Source of the DNA: JOPF133 sp052144935
Lineage (GTDB): Bacteria; Acidobacteriota; Terriglobia; Bryobacterales; Bryobacteraceae
Direction: 5' to 3'
DNA: 16,256 nucleotides
Assembly (NCBI GenBank): GCA_052144935.1
Contig: JBKQPR010000060.1
Span: 1-16,256 of the forward strand
A program made the translations under genes and the position numbers. Positions 7,008-13,828 of this stretch are shown here, piece by piece (position 1 is the stretch's first letter; every line of letters starts with the position of its first letter). The notes beneath the pieces were generated by a model that did not search any database, was not told the origin of the DNA, and worked only from the letters and a program-made list of their open reading frames with translations.

Positions 7008-8045
7008 ATGAGGGCCTGGAACCGGGCAAAGCTTTTGTGGAGTTACCTCGCGCGCCGGACCAGACTGCCGGCGCTGCCTGTCGAGTATATCGTCGAGACC
7101 ACCGCCAAGTGCAACCTGTACTGCCCCATGTGTCCGCGCGAAACCCATAAACAGCCCAAAGCGGATATGACGGACGAAATCTTCGAACGTCTTGTGCACC
7201 AAGCCGGGGACACCGCCGAGCACATGATGCTGATCGGGCTGGGCGAGCCGTTCATGGACCCGCAGATCTTCCCGCGCATCGAATACTGCCACCGCCACAG
7301 CATCTCCACGCTGCTCTCCACCAACGGCACGTTTCTGGACGAACGCACCGCCGCGCGAGTGCTGGATTCGCCGCTCGATCAGATCACCCTCAGCTTCGAT
7401 GGGTTCAAGAAGGAGACTTTCGAGTTCTACCGCAAGGGCGCTAAGTTCGAAAAAGTGCGCGACAACTTCGTGCGCTTCGCGCGCATGAAACACCAGCGGC
7501 GGTCGCGCCTGCAGGTGGTAGTGCAGATGGTCAAGATGGATGGTAACGCCGCCGAGGTGGACGATTTTCTGGCCTTCTGGGGCGGTATCCCCGGTGTGGA
7601 CCAGCTTCGCATCAAGGCCGACGAAACCAACCTGATGCGGCCAGATGCCGGCCACGCCTCCGGCGATTGGAAACACCCCTGCCACTACCTGTGGCGCGGC
7701 CCCCTGTACGTCAAGCAGAACGGCGATGTGTACCCCTGCTGCCAGAGCTACATGCTGGATGGAAAGCCCGTGGGCAACCTCGGCGAGCTGCCGCTGGTGG
7801 AGATTTGGAACGCCGCGGAGATGCGCGAGATGCGCCGCCTGCACGCCTCCGGCCGGGGCGGGGAAGTGGACGTCTGCTCGCGCTGCTGCACCACCATTCC
7901 GCACCCCGCGCTGGTGGCCGGGAGCCTGGTGCTGCACGGCCGCACGGTGCGCCGCCTGCTGCCGGCGATCGAGCGGCTGGTGTATCTGTCCAAGTTGCCG
8001 GCGCGGTTATTGCGGCCGCCGCGGCCGATCCCGCCCGCCGGATGA
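7008..8045 (+). CDS. Radical SAM/SPASM-domain protein
   Basis: The 345-aa protein has the radical SAM cluster motif CNLYCPMC (C35, C39, C42), which binds the 4Fe-4S cluster that cleaves S-adenosylmethionine. A GEP motif lies at 79-81 and LSTNGTFL at 103-110. A SPASM-like C-terminal region runs from C225 through YPCC at 242-245 to the CSRCC cluster at 290-294, which could hold an auxiliary Fe-S cluster. SPASM enzymes often modify peptides or mature enzymes, but no precursor peptide is visible nearby and the substrate is unknown. An ATG at 6996 in the same frame overlaps the TACAAT box, so the ATG at 7008 is preferred; the frame is also open much further upstream through the repeat, which I regard as chance. 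Its stop overlaps the next ATG (ATGA, 8042-8045). Confidence 0.88.
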   Translation: MRAWNRAKLLWSYLARRTRLPALPVEYIVETTAKCNLYCPMCPRETHKQPKADMTDEIFERLVHQAGDTAEHMMLIGLGEPFMDPQIFPRIEYCHRHSISTLLSTNGTFLDERTAARVLDSPLDQITLSFDGFKKETFEFYRKGAKFEKVRDNFVRFARMKHQRRSRLQVVVQMVKMDGNAAEVDDFLAFWGGIPGVDQLRIKADETNLMRPDAGHASGDWKHPCHYLWRGPLYVKQNGDVYPCCQSYMLDGKPVGNLGELPLVEIWNAAEMREMRRLHASGRGGEVDVCSRCCTTIPHPALVAGSLVLHGRTVRRLLPAIERLVYLSKLPARLLRPPRPIPPAG

Positions 8046-8755
8046 GCTACGGGATGCGCATCCTCTGCCTGGCCAGCTCTTGGAAGCACGCCGGCCGGTG
8101 CATCGCGGGCAAACAGATCCTGGCTTCCGGATACGGCGGATGGGTGCGGCCGGTGAGCGCCCGCCCCAAAGAGGAGATTTCGGACGAGGAGCGCAAATGC
8201 GCGGATGGAAGCTTCGCCGGCCCGCTCGACGTGCTGGATATCCCCTTGGAGCGACCCGTTCCGCAGCTTCACCAGACCGAGAACCATCGCATCGATCCGC
8301 GCGCGAAGTGGGTGAGAGTGGGCCAACTGCCGGCGGCGGAACTCGAGGCCCTGGTGGACCACCCCGCCGACCTCTGGCCCAACGGGTCCTCCACCGCGCA
8401 CGGCTTGAACGATCGTGTGGCCGCCGGAGTTGCCGCGGGGCTGAACTGGTCGCTGGCGCTGATCGAGCCCGAGGAGCCGTGCGTGCTGGTCCAGGACGAG
8501 GGCGGCAAATCGAAGCTCAAGGTGCGGGCGGAGTTTGTCTACCGCGGCGTGCCCTACAACTTTTCTGTCACCGATCCGGGGGTGATGCGCGCGTTTCGCC
8601 CAAAGCCGCCGGGCCGCTATCCCCTGGAGCCATGCTGGCTGTCGGTGAGCCTGGGTGAGCGGTACGCGGATGGTTATTGTTATAAGCTGGCAGCAGCGGT
8701 CATCGGCAGACCAAACCAGGCGGGATTTTCATGGACGACGTGGTCTACACTGTAG
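8042..8755 (+). CDS. Dual OB domain-containing protein
   Basis: This 237-aa protein fits the family annotated as dual OB domain-containing proteins, predicted from fold to bind nucleic acid or nucleotides. Recognisable family blocks are RILCLASSWKHAGRCIAGK at 6-24, GGWVRPVSARPKEEIS at 32-47, HGLNDRV at 120-126, the VTDP motif at 176-179, and LSVSLGERYADGYCYKLAAA at 200-219. There is no signal peptide or membrane segment. It overlaps the radical SAM gene by 4 bp (ATGA) and the first DUF488 gene by 25 bp, so translation is probably coupled. In my knowledge of the family it is often encoded beside DUF488 genes, as here. ATG 8054 is an alternative start that would remove four residues. Biochemical function is unknown. 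Confidence 0.8.
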   Translation: MSYGMRILCLASSWKHAGRCIAGKQILASGYGGWVRPVSARPKEEISDEERKCADGSFAGPLDVLDIPLERPVPQLHQTENHRIDPRAKWVRVGQLPAAELEALVDHPADLWPNGSSTAHGLNDRVAAGVAAGLNWSLALIEPEEPCVLVQDEGGKSKLKVRAEFVYRGVPYNFSVTDPGVMRAFRPKPPGRYPLEPCWLSVSLGERYADGYCYKLAAAVIGRPNQAGFSWTTWSTL

Positions 8756-9357
8756 GGCATTCCAACCATCCGCCCGAGCGCTTCATGGAACTGCTGGCGC
8801 GCCACGGAATCACCGCCGTGGGCGATGTGCGGTCGCGCCCCTACAGCCGCATGAATCCCCAATTCAACTGCGAGAATCTAAAACGGCTGCTGGCGGCCGG
8901 CGGGATCGCGTACCTCTTTCTGGGCCGCGAGTTGGGCGCGCGCAGCGAGGACCCCGCCTGTTATTCCGGGGGCAAGGTGCAGTACGACCGCCTGGCGCGT
9001 ACCGAACTGTTCCGCCATGGATTGGAGCGCGTGTGCGAGGGCCTGAAAACTCATCGGCTGGCCCTGATGTGCGCCGAAAAAGATCCGCTGGAATGCCATC
9101 GCAGTATCCTGGTCTCGCGCGAGCTGCGGTCGCGGGGCGTGGAGGTGCGGCATATTCTGGAAGACGGTGCGATCGAAAACCACGAGGATGCACTCACCCG
9201 GCTGCGGGCCAAGCTCAAGCTGCCGGAGTACGATTTGTTCCGGTCGCCCGAAGACGTAATCGAAGACGCTTACCGCATGCAGGGTGAACGGATCGCTTAT
9301 GAATATGAGGAGGATGCCGGACCGGCCGGCGCCCCGCCAATGAAGGTCGCGCCATGA
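8731..9357 (+). CDS. DUF488 family protein (long form)
   Basis: The 208-aa protein is a DUF488 member. It has YTVGHSNHPPERF at 6-18, DVRSRPYSRMNPQF at 32-45, and the conserved CAEKDPLECHR at 114-124, whose two cysteines and histidine look like a catalytic or metal site. A C-terminal extension (about 150-208) covers LKLPEYDLF and an acidic segment near EYEEDAG, followed by a low-complexity end. The family's activity is not established as far as I know. The start overlaps the dual-OB gene by 25 bp in another frame, and the stop overlaps the second DUF488 gene (ATGA, 9354-9357). This form, with the GHSN and DVRSxPxSR blocks, differs clearly from the downstream DUF488 protein. Confidence 0.88.
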   Translation: MDDVVYTVGHSNHPPERFMELLARHGITAVGDVRSRPYSRMNPQFNCENLKRLLAAGGIAYLFLGRELGARSEDPACYSGGKVQYDRLARTELFRHGLERVCEGLKTHRLALMCAEKDPLECHRSILVSRELRSRGVEVRHILEDGAIENHEDALTRLRAKLKLPEYDLFRSPEDVIEDAYRMQGERIAYEYEEDAGPAGAPPMKVAP

Positions 9358-9791
9358 AAGTCTTCACCATCGGATTCACCAAGAAGACGGCCGAGCAGTT
9401 CTTCGGCATGCTGCGGAGGCCGGGCCTCGAGCGCCTGGTAGATGTGCGGCTGAACAACCTGTCGCAACTGGCGGGCTTCGCCAAGAAAGACGACCTGCGC
9501 TTCTTCGTGAAAGCCATATGCGGCATCGAGTACGTGCATGTGCCGGAGCTGGCGCCCACCCAGGAGATGCTCGACGAATACAGGAAGCAGAAGGGCGGCT
9601 GGGATGCCTATGAGCGCCAATTCCTGGCCTTGCTGCGGTCGCGCCGCATCGAGGACAGCGTGCCGCGCGAAATGTTGGACGGTGGGTGTCTGTTGTGCAG
9701 CGAGGATCTCCCGGAGCATTGCCACCGCCGGCTGGTGGCGGAGTATCTGCGGGAGAAGTGGGGCGATCTGGAGATCGAGCATATCGTGTAA
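9354..9791 (+). CDS. DUF488 family protein (short form)
   Basis: The 145-aa protein is a compact DUF488 member with FTIGFTKKTAEQFF at 4-17, LVDVRLNN at 28-35, QLAGFAKKDDL at 38-48, and the signature CSEDLPEHCHRR at 115-126. It keeps the C-x7-CHR pair seen in its neighbour, but the N-terminal blocks differ (GFTKK and DVRLNN instead of GHSN and DVRSRP). The two are therefore distinct subfamilies rather than a recent tandem duplication. Its ATG overlaps the previous stop, with AAGG 7 nt upstream (9343-9346). It is the last gene of the overlapping cluster; no clear terminator follows, and pseudogene remains begin about 90 bp later. Confidence 0.88.
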   Translation: MKVFTIGFTKKTAEQFFGMLRRPGLERLVDVRLNNLSQLAGFAKKDDLRFFVKAICGIEYVHVPELAPTQEMLDEYRKQKGGWDAYERQFLALLRSRRIEDSVPREMLDGGCLLCSEDLPEHCHRRLVAEYLREKWGDLEIEHIV

Positions 9792-9848
9792 GGCGGGAGG
9801 CAAGCGCACACGCACGGCCCTGTCCACACCGACGGTATTACAGACCTT

Positions 9849-9870
9849 GTTTATACTGGGTTTATACGGG
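9849..9870 (+). repeat. Imperfect 11-bp tandem repeat containing TATAC boxes
   Basis: GTTTATACTGG is followed at once by GTTTATACGGG, differing at one base. The first contains TATACT at 9852-9857, a good -10 word, and could be the relic promoter of the XRE-type gene that begins at about 9878. No -35 at proper spacing is evident. Confidence 0.5.
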
Positions 9871-9877
9871 GCCCGAT

Positions 9878-10227
9878 GTGGGGATTCCGGCCGCTGAATT
9901 GAAGGCAGCGCGTGAGGCCGCTGGCTTGACGCAACAGTGCGCCGCCAACAAACTCGGCGTCTCGCAGGCGTACCTTGCAATTGCTGGAGGGTGGCCTGGA
10001 GGGTGGCCTGCGCCGAGTGACCGACGACCGTTCTTCCGCTATTATAGATGCCGCCGATCTCGATTCGTGGGACTCCGCGCGGATCGCCGCAGCTCTTGCC
10101 AACATTGGATACCCTTGGTTCCGACACTTGCGGGGTAGGCCTCTAAGGAATCCGGCTGTCGTCCTGCTTGCCGCGCTCTCTCGCGATGATCTGGAGGTCC
10201 GCGTCCTGGAGGCTCTACCCTGGGTCG
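9878..10227 (+). pseudogene. Frameshifted XRE-type helix-turn-helix regulator fragment
   Basis: The first frame reads VGIPAAELKAAREAAGLTQQ then AANKLGVSQAYL, a classic XRE helix-turn-helix. A single extra base near 9974-9975 shifts the frame. The continuation is in another frame: LQLLEGG, then LGYP-type sequence ALANIGYPWFRHLRG, then RNPAVVLLAALSRDDLEVRV and LEALPWV. This is the C-terminal part of a known kind of XRE regulator in which a NPAEVLLAAL-like block follows the HTH. After ALPWVAVEP the protein should continue toward its end, but the sequence switches abruptly to a helicase. A 12-bp tandem duplication (9984-10007) also disrupts the linker. A gene with both a frameshift and a lost end is not functional. 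Confidence 0.8.
9984..10007 (+). repeat. 12-bp perfect tandem duplication in the XRE pseudogene
   Basis: CTGGAGGGTGGC occurs twice in a row (9984-9995, 9996-10007), doubling an LEGG stretch just after the helix-turn-helix. It is a multiple of three, so it does not itself shift the frame. Confidence 0.9.
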
Positions 10228-10853
10228 CGGTCGAACCGGCTCTTCTTTGCCGGCGACCTAGGCCAGCGCATCTTTCAGCAGCCGTTCTCGTGGAAGGCAC
10301 TGGGCGTCGATGTTCGCGGCCGCTCCTCCACGCTGCGGGTCAATTACCGGACGTCGCAACAGATCCGAATGCAGGCCGACCGGCTTTTGGGCCCCGAATT
10401 GTCGGACGTGGACGGCGTCACAGAGGGACGCAAGGGCACCATCTCCATGTTCAACGGACCGCAGCCGGAGATCCTGGTTTTCGAGACGCCGGAGGATGAG
10501 ATCAAGGGCGTCGGTCGGTGGCTTCGGGCAAGAGCGGCGGAGGGCGTGTTGGCTCACGAAGTCGGCATCTTCGTCCGCTCCGCCGCTGAACTAGACAGGG
10601 CGCGCGCGCCTCAATCAGCACCATGCACCTCGCCAAGGGTCTGGAAATTCGCGCCGTGGTGGTAATGGCGTGTGACGATGAGATTATTCCGCTGCAGGAG
10701 CGGATCGAAACCGTCGCCGACGACGCGGACCTGGAAGAGGTCTACGACACGGAACGGCACCTCCTTTACGTTGCCTGCACCCGTGCGCGGGATCATTTGC
10801 TGGTGACAAGTGTCAGTCCGGCGTCAGAATTCCTGGATGACCTGCGGAAGTGA
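10228..10853 (+). pseudogene. C-terminal fragment of a UvrD/Rep-like superfamily 1 helicase
   Basis: The frame from about 10228 encodes FFAGDLGQRIFQQPFSW (motif III region), LRVNYRTSQQIR (motif IV), and a run ending HEVGIFVRSAAELDRAR. After about 10600-10610 the frame changes and reads SISTMHLAKGLE (motif V), VVVMACDDEIIPLQERIE and ERHLLYVACTRARDHLLV (motif VI), to a TGA at 10851-10853. Two defects are seen. The N-terminal half with the Walker A and DExQ boxes is missing, replaced by the XRE fragment. A segment of perhaps 25-30 residues between motifs IV and V is also deleted, with a frame change. An ATG at 10623 opens a 76-aa frame, but it covers only motifs V-VI and cannot be an active helicase. 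Confidence 0.82.
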
Positions 10854-11022
10854 GGGCTGGCGCTTGTCAGTGGGCTGGTTCCCCGCCCCGCCAATGCCAC
10901 CGAACGGCGCCAAGGACCCGCGGTCGAAGAGCGATGACGCCAGGCGTTATCATTAGCCTTAACTGGCTAGGTGTATACTGATTCAGAAGCTGTAAGCCAG
11001 AACAGGAATTCCTCCCTAGAAC
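10854..11022. other. Upstream region of the kinase gene
   Basis: This 169-bp gap holds no gene I can support. It contains the candidate promoter at 10972-10979 and a 10-bp palindrome AGGAATTCCT at 11004-11013. The AGGA of the palindrome is 15 nt from the ATG, too far for a normal ribosome-binding site. Confidence 0.5.
10970..10979 (+). promoter_or_regulatory. -10 element (GGTGTATACT) upstream of the kinase
   Basis: TATACT at 10974-10979 would start transcription near 10986, giving a leader of about 37 nt before the ATG at 11023. The surrounding 10-mer GGTGTATACT recurs exactly before the lipoprotein gene at 13787-13796. No good -35 is visible. Confidence 0.5.
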
Positions 11023-13593
11023 ATGCCGCTTTCGAACCGGAGCCGTCTGGGCCCTTACGAGATTGTCTCTCCACTCGGAGCTGGAGCCATGGGGGAGGTT
11101 TACCGCGCCCGCGACACCCGCCTCGGACGGGAAGTGGCGCTTAAGGTCCTGCCTGCCGATCTGGCGGACGACGGCGCCCGGCGCCGGCGGTTCGAACAGG
11201 AAGCGCGCGCCATTGCCGCGCTCAACCACCCCAATGTGGTGACCGTCTATGACGTCGGAGACGAGAACGGCGTCCAGTACCTGGTCACCGAATTGGTGGA
11301 CGGCGAATCGCTCCGCGAGATCATCGACCGTGGGCCGCTCCCACTGAGAATGGCGCTCGATATTGCGGCGCAGGTAGCCGAAGGGATCGCGGCAGCGCAC
11401 GCGGCCGGCGTCATCCATCGCGACCTCAAGCCGGGAAACATTATGGTCGCGCGGCAGGGCCGCGTCAAAGTGCTGGATTTCGGACTGGCGAAGCAGGCCA
11501 TCGCTCCGCCCGCGGCCGATGACACCATCAGCCTGGGCCCTACGCTGCCCGGGATGGTGATAGGCACTTTCGGCTATATGGCGCCGGAGCAGGTGCGGGC
11601 CCAGCCCGCCGACGAACGGTCGGATATCTTCTCGTTCGGGGTCGTGCTCCATGAGATGCTCTGCGGCAACTGCGCCTTCAGGCGCGAATCGGCCGCGGAC
11701 GCCGTCGCCGCCATTCTGAAGGAAGACCCCCCCGATCTGCCGGACTCGATTCCGCCCGCATTGGACCGCCTGGTGCGGCGGTGCGTCAAGAAGAATCCAA
11801 AGGAGCGGTTTCAATCCGCGCAAGACCTGGCTTTTGCCATCCAGAACCTCGCGCTTGGTTCCGTCGCGGACGTTCCTCCGCCCGCGGCACAAAGGAAGGC
11901 CGGCGCTCGCGTTGGTCCGCCATTGTGGATGGCGGCGCTGCTGGTTGCCGCCGCCGTACTAAGTTTCGCGGCGGCCAGGCTGATCTTGAGACCGGCGCAG
12001 CCGTTCTTCCGCCAACTGACCTACCGGCGCGGCACCATCTCCGGCGCCGCGTTCGCCCCGGACGGCCGCACCGTGGTGTACAGCGCCACCTGGGACAACC
12101 AGCCGGCCGAGATCTTCTCGGCCAGCGTCGATTTCCCCGAGGTGCGTTCGCTGGGATTGACCGGGGCCCGCCTGTTCGGCGTCTCCTCCAAAGGCGAATT
12201 GGCCGTCGCGCTGGACGCCCGCTACCGGTTTCACACCACTTACGTGGGTACGTTGGCGCGTGTGCCCCTCTCCGGCGGGGTTCCGCGCGCGGTCCTCAAA
12301 GACGTGCAAGAAGCCACCTGGCTTCCGGATGGCGACAACCTCGCGGTGGTCCACTTGGTGGCCGGGCAATCCCTGATCGAGTACCCGATTGGGAAAGTGT
12401 TATATCGAACCAGCGGCTGGGTCAGCAATCTCGCTTTTTCCCCACGGGGCGACCGCCTGGCCTTTCTGGATCATCCGGTCCTCGGCGATAATCTGGGGTC
12501 GGTTGCGGTGGTGACGTTGGATGGCAAGACGACCACGCTATCGACCGGGTGGGAGTCGGAGCGCGGCCTGGCGTGGGAGCATTCCGGCAGCGAGATTTTC
12601 TTCGTGGCTGCCGCGGCCGGGCAACCCAAGACGGTTTATGGCGTCAATCTGGCCGGCAAGCGGCGCACGGTGATCAGCATGCCGGCGGGATTGGCAATCT
12701 GGGACATCAGCCCGGATGGCCGCGTGCTCCTGGAAAACCAGAACCGCCGGTCGGAGATGATCGGAGTCGGCCCAGACGGCAAGGAACGCGACTTGGCTTA
12801 CTTGGACAATCCGCGTCCAGCGTTCCTCTCTTCCGATGGGAGGACGTTGCTGTTCACCGAAATGGGCGAAGCCGCCGGCCCGTCGTACAGCGTTTGCTTG
12901 CGCGGCAGCGACGGCTCGGCGGCGCTGCGGCTCGGTCCGGGCGCGGCCCTGGCCCTTTCGCCGGACGGCAGATGGGTACTGGGCGCCTTCTTCACCGCGC
13001 CGCAGCATTTGGTCCTCTTACCCACGGCTGAAGGAGAGACCCGCGGCCTGGCACGGGCCGGTCTGGAGTATAGTTTCGGGGCGGATTGGTATCCGGATTC
13101 CCGGCACATTCTGTTTTCCGCCCATCAACCCGGCCAGCGGGACCGCGTTTGGTGGCAGGATATCGAGCGCGGTGCGCCCAAGCCGCTCACCCCCGAGGGC
13201 ACCGCGATCACCGGGCAAGCGATTTCGCCCGACGGTTCGCGGTTCGTCGCTACGGACCAGGATTCGCAGCTCGTCCTTTACCCGCTGAACGGCAATGGCG
13301 AGCCGGGGGGCCCACCACGCGCCATTTCGGGGGCGAATCTCCGCGAACGGCTCGTTCGGTGGGACGCCTCCGGACGCGCAATCTATGTCTACCATCCGGA
13401 AGGACTGCCGATACAGATCTCCCGGATCGACCTGGCCGCCGGGAAGCGCGAATTAGTGAGGGGATATCTGCCAGGGAACCCCTTGGGCGTGTACTCGGTG
13501 CGCGCTTTGGTGCTCTCCGCCGACTCCCGCATGGCAGTGTTTGGCTTCCAGAGGATCACGTCCGAGTTGTTCCTGGCAGATGGTTTGAAATAG
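11023..13593 (+). CDS. Membrane Ser/Thr protein kinase with TolB/WD40-like propeller
   Basis: The 856-aa protein has a PknB-type kinase domain (about 10-275). It shows glycine loop LGAGAMGEVYRA at 18-29, lysine K41 in VALKVL, HRDLKPGNIMV at 132-142, DFGLAK at 152-157 and APEQ at 187-190, so all catalytic residues are present. A single transmembrane helix (about 301-322, rich in Ala/Leu/Val) follows a Pro-rich juxtamembrane stretch. The C-terminal 530 residues form a PD40/WD40-like propeller with recurring words such as FAPDGRTVVYS, FSPRGDRLAF, ISPDGRVLLE, LSPDGRWVLG, YPDSRHILFS, ISPDGSRFVA and LSADSRMAVF. The kinase should face the cytoplasm and the propeller the periplasm as a sensor; the ligand is unknown. 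This layout is expanded in Acidobacteriota. The ATG is placed just before the usual xRLGPYEIVSPLG start of such kinases. The gene stands alone between pseudogene debris and the lipoprotein operon. Confidence 0.93.
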   Translation: MPLSNRSRLGPYEIVSPLGAGAMGEVYRARDTRLGREVALKVLPADLADDGARRRRFEQEARAIAALNHPNVVTVYDVGDENGVQYLVTELVDGESLREIIDRGPLPLRMALDIAAQVAEGIAAAHAAGVIHRDLKPGNIMVARQGRVKVLDFGLAKQAIAPPAADDTISLGPTLPGMVIGTFGYMAPEQVRAQPADERSDIFSFGVVLHEMLCGNCAFRRESAADAVAAILKEDPPDLPDSIPPALDRLVRRCVKKNPKERFQSAQDLAFAIQNLALGSVADVPPPAAQRKAGARVGPPLWMAALLVAAAVLSFAAARLILRPAQPFFRQLTYRRGTISGAAFAPDGRTVVYSATWDNQPAEIFSASVDFPEVRSLGLTGARLFGVSSKGELAVALDARYRFHTTYVGTLARVPLSGGVPRAVLKDVQEATWLPDGDNLAVVHLVAGQSLIEYPIGKVLYRTSGWVSNLAFSPRGDRLAFLDHPVLGDNLGSVAVVTLDGKTTTLSTGWESERGLAWEHSGSEIFFVAAAAGQPKTVYGVNLAGKRRTVISMPAGLAIWDISPDGRVLLENQNRRSEMIGVGPDGKERDLAYLDNPRPAFLSSDGRTLLFTEMGEAAGPSYSVCLRGSDGSAALRLGPGAALALSPDGRWVLGAFFTAPQHLVLLPTAEGETRGLARAGLEYSFGADWYPDSRHILFSAHQPGQRDRVWWQDIERGAPKPLTPEGTAITGQAISPDGSRFVATDQDSQLVLYPLNGNGEPGGPPRAISGANLRERLVRWDASGRAIYVYHPEGLPIQISRIDLAAGKRELVRGYLPGNPLGVYSVRALVLSADSRMAVFGFQRITSELFLADGLK

Positions 13594-13688
13594 GCGGAGT
13601 GCGCAGGCGCCCGGGTGTTTCCATTTCCGAACGGCGGCGGAGTTCACAATCCGCTCTGCGGCAGAGCCAATGGCACACGCCCAAAAGC

Positions 13689-13723
13689 GGACATTTCCGA
13701 TGTGTTAAGACAGAGGGGACATT
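13689..13723. repeat. GGACATT direct repeat pair, possible insertion-sequence end remnant
   Basis: GGACATT occurs at 13689-13695 and 13717-13723, a period of 28 bp. Repeated short direct motifs of this kind occur at the ends of some insertion sequences (IS21-like elements have multiple terminal repeats), and the sequence resembles ends I recall beside such elements. No transposase or second end is present, so the identity is only a guess. Confidence 0.3.
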
Positions 13724-13740
13724 CTAAACGAGGCATGACG

Positions 13741-13762
13741 CACTTGCGGAACACTTGCGGAA
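13741..13762. repeat. 11-bp perfect tandem repeat
   Basis: CACTTGCGGAA is present twice without a gap (13741-13751, 13752-13762), about 30 bp upstream of the lipoprotein promoter. It could be replication slippage or a double operator; nothing distinguishes the two. Confidence 0.8.
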
Positions 13763-13786
13763 ATCGGCCCCAAGCAACGCGGTTGG

Positions 13787-13796
13787 GGTGTATACT
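13787..13796 (+). promoter_or_regulatory. -10 element (GGTGTATACT) of the lipoprotein/OmpA operon
   Basis: TATACT at 13791-13796 would start transcription near 13803, leaving about 26 nt of leader that contains a GAGG ribosome-binding site (13820-13823) 5 nt before the ATG at 13829. The 10-mer is identical to the one before the kinase gene. No clear -35 is seen. Confidence 0.5.
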
Positions 13797-13828
13797 TAAC
13801 CCACCAGATGCTGAAAGATGAGGTGGTT

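Larger units (their letters stand above)
13594..13828. other. Intergenic region with short direct repeats
   Basis: No gene is supported in this gap. It carries two GGACATT words 28 bp apart (13689-13723), an 11-bp perfect tandem repeat (13741-13762) and the promoter of the lipoprotein gene. Small open frames here show no recognisable protein. An insertion-sequence end is one reading of the GGACATT pair. Confidence 0.5.

Noticed and set aside
6822..7937. Long minus-strand extension of the epimerase-like frame across the radical SAM gene
   Set aside because: Similarity to TIGR01777 begins at VKITISG with a good ribosome-binding site at 6826-6832; everything upstream is antisense to the radical SAM gene.
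7008..8045. RiPP-type precursor peptide next to the radical SAM/SPASM gene
   Set aside because: Upstream is the repeat region and downstream genes overlap directly, leaving no room for a short precursor gene. Small frames nearby are shadows.
10623..10853. Stand-alone 76-aa gene
   Set aside because: It contains only helicase motifs V and VI and continues the broken helicase frame, so it is part of the pseudogene.
11004..11013. AGGAATTCCT palindrome as operator or ribosome-binding site of the kinase
   Set aside because: A 10-bp palindrome containing an EcoRI-type site is not rare, it is a single copy, and the AGGA is too far (15 nt) from the ATG.
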